From Alphaproteobacteria bacterium (GTDB lineage: Bacteria; Pseudomonadota; Alphaproteobacteria; CADEGL01), in NCBI GenBank assembly GCA_026400755.1, contig JAPLOM010000029.1, positions 1 through 64,000 of the forward strand: a stretch of 64,000 nt of DNA, in the 5' to 3' direction. The first letter of the stretch is position 1. Each line of letters opens with the position of its first letter. The position numbers and the translations under genes were made by a program. The notes under the pieces were generated by a model. That model saw nothing but the letters and a program-made list of their open reading frames with translations. It had not been told where the DNA came from and searched no databases. Positions 59,189-64,000 of this stretch are shown here, one piece after another.

Positions 59189-60066
59189 TTTCGCTTCTTG
59201 AGCTTGAGCTTCGCGCGCGCCTCGGCGGGTGAGAGCGTGCGTGCGCCCAGCCGAACGATAATCTCGGCCGCGCGCTCGACAAGCTGGCCGTTGGACGCGA
59301 AGACGCCTTTGTCCAGATATAGATTGTCCTCAAGGCCGACGCGGACGTTGCCGCCAAGAAGGATGGCTTGCGCCACCATGGGCATCTGCATGCGCGAGAT
59401 GCCGAAGCCGGCCCACATCGCGCCGGGCGGCAGGAGGTCGCGCATAGCCTTCATGGCGTTGGTGTCGGCGGGTGCGCCCCATGGGATGCCCAGACAAAGC
59501 TGGTAGAGCGGAGGATCGGGGATCAGTTCTTCCTCGACCAAAAGATTGGCGATGCGCACATGACCGAATTCGAACACCTCCAGCTCTGGCTTTATACCGC
59601 GCTCCTTCACGCGCTTGGCCATGGTGCGCAAGAAACCGGGCGTGTTGATGTAGACGCCTTCACCGAAATTCATCACGCCGCAATCCAGGCTGCAAATCTC
59701 GGGCTGCAGTTCCTCGATGTAGTTGATCCGCTCCAAGGGGCCGGCTACGTCCGCGTTGGGATCGCCACCCAGGGGATTGTCGGGATGGGGCGTCACCATG
59801 CCGCCGTTGCCGCCGGTGAGATTTAGCACCACGTCGGTGTCGGATTCGCGGATGCGCTCGACGATCTCGCGGAACAGCTTGGGATCGCGGCTGTTCTTAC
59901 CGGTCTTGGGATCGCGCGCGTGGATATGGGCGACCGCCGCGCCGGCCTTGGCGGCCTCGATCGCGGCCGCGGCGATCTGCTTAGGCGTGATCGGATAGTC
60001 GGGGTGGCCCTGGAAGTTGTTGTGCCCGCCCGTGACGGCGCAGGTGATGATGACTTCGTTGTTCAT
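59185..60066 (-). CDS. BKACE (DUF849) 3-keto-5-aminohexanoate cleavage family enzyme
   Basis: '[52 protein letters not shown]', '[11 protein letters not shown]'. Confidence 0.93.
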   Translation of the reverse strand: MNNEVIITCAVTGGHNNFQGHPDYPITPKQIAAAAIEAAKAGAAVAHIHARDPKTGKNSRDPKLFREIVERIRESDTDVVLNLTGGNGGMVTPHPDNPLGGDPNADVAGPLERINYIEELQPEICSLDCGVMNFGEGVYINTPGFLRTMAKRVKERGIKPELEVFEFGHVRIANLLVEEELIPDPPLYQLCLGIPWGAPADTNAMKAMRDLLPPGAMWAGFGISRMQMPMVAQAILLGGNVRVGLEDNLYLDKGVFASNGQLVERAAEIIVRLGARTLSPAEARAKLKLKKRN

Positions 60067-60091
60067 CGCGTCGTTCCTCCCGATTGAAGCG

Positions 60092-61693
60092 TCACTCGGC
60101 TACGGCGTAACAGGCGCGGCGCGGGTCGCCCGCACCCAGCCGCAGTCCGTTGGGCAGGCATTGGATGGCATTCACACCGCCCATCAAACGCGACCACGGG
60201 CCGACATCTTCCAGCGTGTAACCACTGGCACGCAGCGGCGCTAGCGCTTCGGCCGGAATGCGGCTTTCGTGCATCACGGTCTTGCCTTCGTCGTGGCGGA
60301 TGCGCGGCGCTTCGACCGCCTCCTGCAGATCCATGCCTTCGACCATGGCGTTGTGAAGCACTTGGGCCAGCGTCTGTGGCTGTCCATGGTCGCCGGGCGT
60401 CGACAGCACGAAGCGCACGGCACCGTCCTGGGCGACGATGCAGGGGCACAACGTATGGAAAGGGCGGCGGCCCGGCGCCAGGCTGTTGGGGCCGCCGGGC
60501 TTCAAGCTGGCCAAGCTGAGACGGTTCTGCAGCACGATGCCCGTCGATTCGGAGGCTACGCCGCTGCCGAAGCCTTCGAACACGCTCTGCACCCAACTGA
60601 CCGCGTTGCCTTCGGCGTCGATGACGACGACGGTAGTAGTGTCGCCGCCGGCGGGCGCCGAGTGGGGCGGATCAACGATGTCCGGTCCGTGTTCGGCAAT
60701 GTCGTCCAGGCTATACGGTTTCAAGAGGTCATGGGGGAGCTTGGCCACGCTCGGGTCGCCTAGGTGGGAATCCCGGATAGCGAAGGCCGCGAGTTTGTGG
60801 CGCATGAAGCGAGCCGGATAAGGATCGGCACCGGCGTCGCGTTCTAAGAGCCCCAGCAGAACGGCCAGAGCGACGCCCTGTGTGTTCGGCGGCGATGCGA
60901 AGGCCAAGGCGCCGGCATAAGGCACGGTCAATGGCGTCTGGAACAGGGACGTATGCCTTTTTAGATCGTCCGCATCGAGGATAGCGCACTGTGCTTGCAG
61001 ATCGCGCGTCATCGCCTGGCCGACAGGTCCGTCATAGAACGCCGCCATGCCGCCTTCGGCGATTTGCTTCAATGACGCGGCCAGCGCGGGTTGTTTGATG
61101 ATGTCGCCCAGTTTGCGCCCGCCCGGGGCACCGAACAGCGCGCCAAGCGACGGACAATCCTTGACCAGCCGCGCGTAAAGCTCGCCGTTGAATGTGTCGC
61201 GTTGGTGGCGGTCCAACGGCAGTCCATCCTCGGCCAATGCGATGGCGGGCTCTAGCAGGCGGGCAAGCGGCATGGAGCCATAGCGCTGGAGGCAGGTCTG
61301 CCATGCGTGCGGCACGCCGGGCACGGAAATGGACAGCGGGCCGCGCTCGGGGATCGCCGCGTGGCCTAGGCTGCGATAGTGCTCGATGGTTGCCTTGGCT
61401 GGTGCGCCGCCGCTGCCGTTGATAGCCGAGACATAACTGCGGCGTGCGTCGAACCAGAGCGCGAAACAGTCGCCGCCGACGCTGTTCATATGCGGGATCG
61501 CCACGGTCAACGTGGCTGCCGCCGCCACTGCCGCGTCCATCGCGTTGCCGCCCTCGCGCAAGACGGCCGCGCCGGCTTCCGCAGCCTTGTGGTGCCCAGC
61601 GACCACAAGGCCGCGCTTGGTCATGACGATGGGGCGGTGGACGAACATGGCGGCCTCACAGGCAAGATGAAGCTTTGGCAATACGACATTCAT
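60092..61693 (-). CDS. Gamma-glutamyltransferase family protein
   Basis: '[32 protein letters not shown]', catalytic Thr region '[22 protein letters not shown]', '[15 protein letters not shown]'. Confidence 0.92.
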   Translation of the reverse strand: MNVVLPKLHLACEAAMFVHRPIVMTKRGLVVAGHHKAAEAGAAVLREGGNAMDAAVAAAATLTVAIPHMNSVGGDCFALWFDARRSYVSAINGSGGAPAKATIEHYRSLGHAAIPERGPLSISVPGVPHAWQTCLQRYGSMPLARLLEPAIALAEDGLPLDRHQRDTFNGELYARLVKDCPSLGALFGAPGGRKLGDIIKQPALAASLKQIAEGGMAAFYDGPVGQAMTRDLQAQCAILDADDLKRHTSLFQTPLTVPYAGALAFASPPNTQGVALAVLLGLLERDAGADPYPARFMRHKLAAFAIRDSHLGDPSVAKLPHDLLKPYSLDDIAEHGPDIVDPPHSAPAGGDTTTVVVIDAEGNAVSWVQSVFEGFGSGVASESTGIVLQNRLSLASLKPGGPNSLAPGRRPFHTLCPCIVAQDGAVRFVLSTPGDHGQPQTLAQVLHNAMVEGMDLQEAVEAPRIRHDEGKTVMHESRIPAEALAPLRASGYTLEDVGPWSRLMGGVNAIQCLPNGLRLGAGDPRRACYAVAE

Positions 61694-61764
61694 ATAGCGG
61701 AAAGCCCCCTTGGGGCCTACTCTCCGCGGGCGGCAACGATGTCCGCGTTCGGGGCTATCTGCAC

Positions 61765-62526
61765 ATGCGAGTTATTCACCGCCTTGAATCGCAAGGCGCC
61801 TTTCTTTTCCGTTGGCGAAGCTTTCTTCCGCTTCTGCTAGTCCCGCTCGGGGTGCCAGCTCTATTCGAAGCGGCGCACATCGAATCCATCATCGGCGAGA
61901 AACTCGACGATATGTTGAGTCTGGCTTGCTTTTTCTTCTCGCTTTCAGGCTTGGCGCTCCGCGCGGCCACGGTAGGTTTCGTCCTGTCCGGAACGTCCGG
62001 CCGCAACACCAGCGAGCAGCGCGCGACCGTCTTAAACACGACCGGCCTCTATTCGATCGTCCGGAATCCGCTCTATCTCGGCAATTTCATGGTGATTCTC
62101 GGCCTCATTCTGGCGATTAAGGTCTGGTGGTTCCTCATCATCGTCGCGCTGATGTACTGGCTTTACATCGAGCGGATCATCGCGGTGGAAGAGGCCTATC
62201 TGAGCGCCAAGTTCGGCAAGGAATACGACGACTGGGTCCGCGCGACGCCGTGTTTTGTGCCGCGCTTCCGTCTTTGGAAACCACCCGCTGAGAAGTTTTC
62301 CCTCCGGACCGTGTTGCGCCGCGAATACAACGGCCTGTTCGTTCTGGTTCTGGCGTATCTCATTCTCGACGTTTTGACGGACACCATCGCGGAGAACGAA
62401 AGCGTGGCGACATGGGCCGGCCGGGACTATCTGTGGCTCGGCATAGCGGCCGTCGGCACCGTGATTTTCTTTTCCCTGCGGACGCTGAAAAAGCGGACGC
62501 GCCTTCTGCACGTCGAAGGGCGCTAG
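61765..62526 (+). CDS. Isoprenylcysteine carboxylmethyltransferase-like/PEMT-like membrane methyltransferase
   Basis: 'TTGLYSIVRNPLYLGNFMVILGLIL…EEAYLSAKFGKEYDDWVRATPCFVPR'. Confidence 0.85.
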   Translation: MRVIHRLESQGAFLFRWRSFLPLLLVPLGVPALFEAAHIESIIGEKLDDMLSLACFFFSLSGLALRAATVGFVLSGTSGRNTSEQRATVLNTTGLYSIVRNPLYLGNFMVILGLILAIKVWWFLIIVALMYWLYIERIIAVEEAYLSAKFGKEYDDWVRATPCFVPRFRLWKPPAEKFSLRTVLRREYNGLFVLVLAYLILDVLTDTIAENESVATWAGRDYLWLGIAAVGTVIFFSLRTLKKRTRLLHVEGR

Positions 62527-62531
62527 TACCG

Positions 62532-63170
62532 TCACGCCCGCGACGCTTTCGCGGCCGGCGCGATCAGCGCGGCCGCGGCCTTGGCGACCGCACTTCGCAC
62601 GGCTTCGGTATCGGTGTCCGGATAAAGGTAGTTCTTACGCGCTGCCAGCGCGATGAGCGACAGATACGTCAGGTTGCACGTATCCAGAATGGCCCGTCGC
62701 GTCGCCCGCGTGTCGGCAAAAATTTTGAGCCACAGTTTCTCGATGCGCGCCTGTACACGGGCCTGGTCGGCCACAATCTTGGGGTGAAGATCGGGCTCGA
62801 TGCGCGTGCCGCGGATCACGTCCATCATGGCCAGGAAGCCCGGGCTGCCGCAGATCGCCCACATGGCCTCCACGACTGCGCGGGCACGGGCCTCCAACGC
62901 CGTGGGCCAGCGGCCTACGGCATCCAGCTCCGCGATTAGGTCGTTCGACACCTCCTCGACCACTTGTCGCAGCAGCTCATCCTTACTACCGAACAGATGC
63001 TGGGCTGCGCCCCAGGTGACGCCCGCGCGGACGGTGATGTCCGCCGTCGCCGTGTGCGCGATGCCGCGTTCGGCGATCACCGCAATGGTGGCGTCGATGA
63101 GACGCCGCCGCGTTTCGCGGCGGCGCTCCTCTTGTGTGCGCCGCGGGGTGGGCGCCTTTGGCGCGGGCAT
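62532..63170 (-). CDS. TetR/AcrR family transcriptional regulator
   Basis: 'ETRRRLIDATIAVIAERGIAHTATADITVRAGVTWGAAQHLFGSKDELLRQV' HTH. Confidence 0.92.
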   Translation of the reverse strand: MPAPKAPTPRRTQEERRRETRRRLIDATIAVIAERGIAHTATADITVRAGVTWGAAQHLFGSKDELLRQVVEEVSNDLIAELDAVGRWPTALEARARAVVEAMWAICGSPGFLAMMDVIRGTRIEPDLHPKIVADQARVQARIEKLWLKIFADTRATRRAILDTCNLTYLSLIALAARKNYLYPDTDTEAVRSAVAKAAAALIAPAAKASRA

Positions 63171-63181
63171 CCCAGCACGCC

Positions 63182-64000
63182 TTATTTGCGGACGATCTCC
63201 TGGGAATAGGGGGTCAGAAGCTCGTGGCCGGTTTCGGTCACGACCACGGAGTCGCTGCACACGACGGCTCCGTCCATCGCGATCTTCAAGTCGGGGATCA
63301 TGTGGAACACCATGCCCGCCTTGAGGACCGTCTGGTCGTTCTCGTTGATGCTCATGAAGCGCCCTTCACCCCAATCGGGCGGAAAGCCGAGGCCAATGGA
63401 ATAGCCCGTGCGGTGCATGAAGGCGTCGGCATAGCCGGCTTTGCGGATCAAGTCGCGCGCGGCCTTGTCGACCTCGTGGGAGGTGACGCCGGCCTTGATC
63501 TTGGCGCGCGCGGCGTTGACCGCGTCGCGCGAGGCCTTGGCCATGTCGAGCCATTTGGGGTCGGGATTTCCGACCAGGACGGTGCGCGACAGCATGCAGT
63601 GATAGCGGTGATGGGTGCCGCCAGCCTCCATGTAGACCACGTCGTCCTTCTTGATCGGACGGCGGCCGGCGCACTCGAAAGCCAGGCCGGCTTGAGGGCC
63701 GGAAACGAGCTGATGCGCATGGCCCAGGTATTCGCTGCCCGCCTTGTAGAGCGCGTAGCTGGCCTCGGCGTCCATCTCACTTTCCATCAGGCCCGGTTTG
63801 ACCGACTTGATGGCGGCGTCGATGGAGGCCATGGCATAGCGCGCCGCTTCCTTGATGTATTCGATCTCCTTGGCCGACTTGATCTTGCGCACTTCCTCGA
63901 CGATGCCGGAGCAGTCGATCAGATCCTTCACGCCCAGGCGTTCGATCAACTTTTTGTAGCGAGTGACCGAAAAGAACCAGGCATCGTCTTGGTTGCCAAC
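63182..64000 (-). CDS. M24 family (Xaa-Pro) metallopeptidase, 5' end beyond window
   Basis: 'EVRKIKSAKEIEYIKEAARYAMASIDAAI…GYSIGLGFPPDWGEGRFMSINENDQTVLKAGMVFHMIPDL'; frame open to the window edge. Confidence 0.88.
   Translation of the reverse strand, partial: VGNQDDAWFFSVTRYKKLIERLGVKDLIDCSGIVEEVRKIKSAKEIEYIKEAARYAMASIDAAIKSVKPGLMESEMDAEASYALYKAGSEYLGHAHQLVSGPQAGLAFECAGRRPIKKDDVVYMEAGGTHHRYHCMLSRTVLVGNPDPKWLDMAKASRDAVNAARAKIKAGVTSHEVDKAARDLIRKAGYADAFMHRTGYSIGLGFPPDWGEGRFMSINENDQTVLKAGMVFHMIPDLKIAMDGAVVCSDSVVVTETGHELLTPYSQEIVRK

Overview
GC-rich 64 kb chromosomal window, probably alphaproteobacterial (inferred from gene content, not tested). I found no rRNA, tRNA, CRISPR array or intact mobile element. 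The left edge (0-0.7 kb) carries a phage-like Rz1/o-spanin lipoprotein and truncated fragments. At 0.7-5.2 kb there is a photoprotection-type cluster: DUF2256, an FeS-BCP photolyase, SDRs, a DCC-family protein and a cysteine-less LOV/PAS protein. At 7-12 kb lie lipid-phosphate enzymes, a ygiB/ygiC/DUF350 module and a type I BVMO. The main find is a ~17.7 kb, largely translationally coupled locus at 15.5-33.3 kb next to a decayed family-5 SBP pseudogene. It encodes SrfB (Hsp70/actin-like), SrfC (GTPase-like), a TM-Sel1 protein, a secreted SH3-VWA protein, a TagT-like ABC ATPase, a TagS-like permease fused to a TagR/FGE-like domain, and two coiled-coil envelope proteins. Abutting these on the opposite strand are two SrfA-type proteins, one carrying a VWA domain; a divergent membrane-anchored trypsin-like protease follows. 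I interpret this as a trans-envelope sensing or effector system that combines the poorly understood SrfABC proteins with the periplasmic part of the T6SS TagQRST/PpkA pathway, without T6SS genes or a kinase in the window. Other notable items are a triple-RidA-domain polypeptide lacking the catalytic Arg, two paralogous multi-PAS histidine kinases flanking thiC and its TPP riboswitch, and a 2-aminoethylphosphonate transaminase/transport operon. All family assignments come from reading motifs and from memory; no database search was run.
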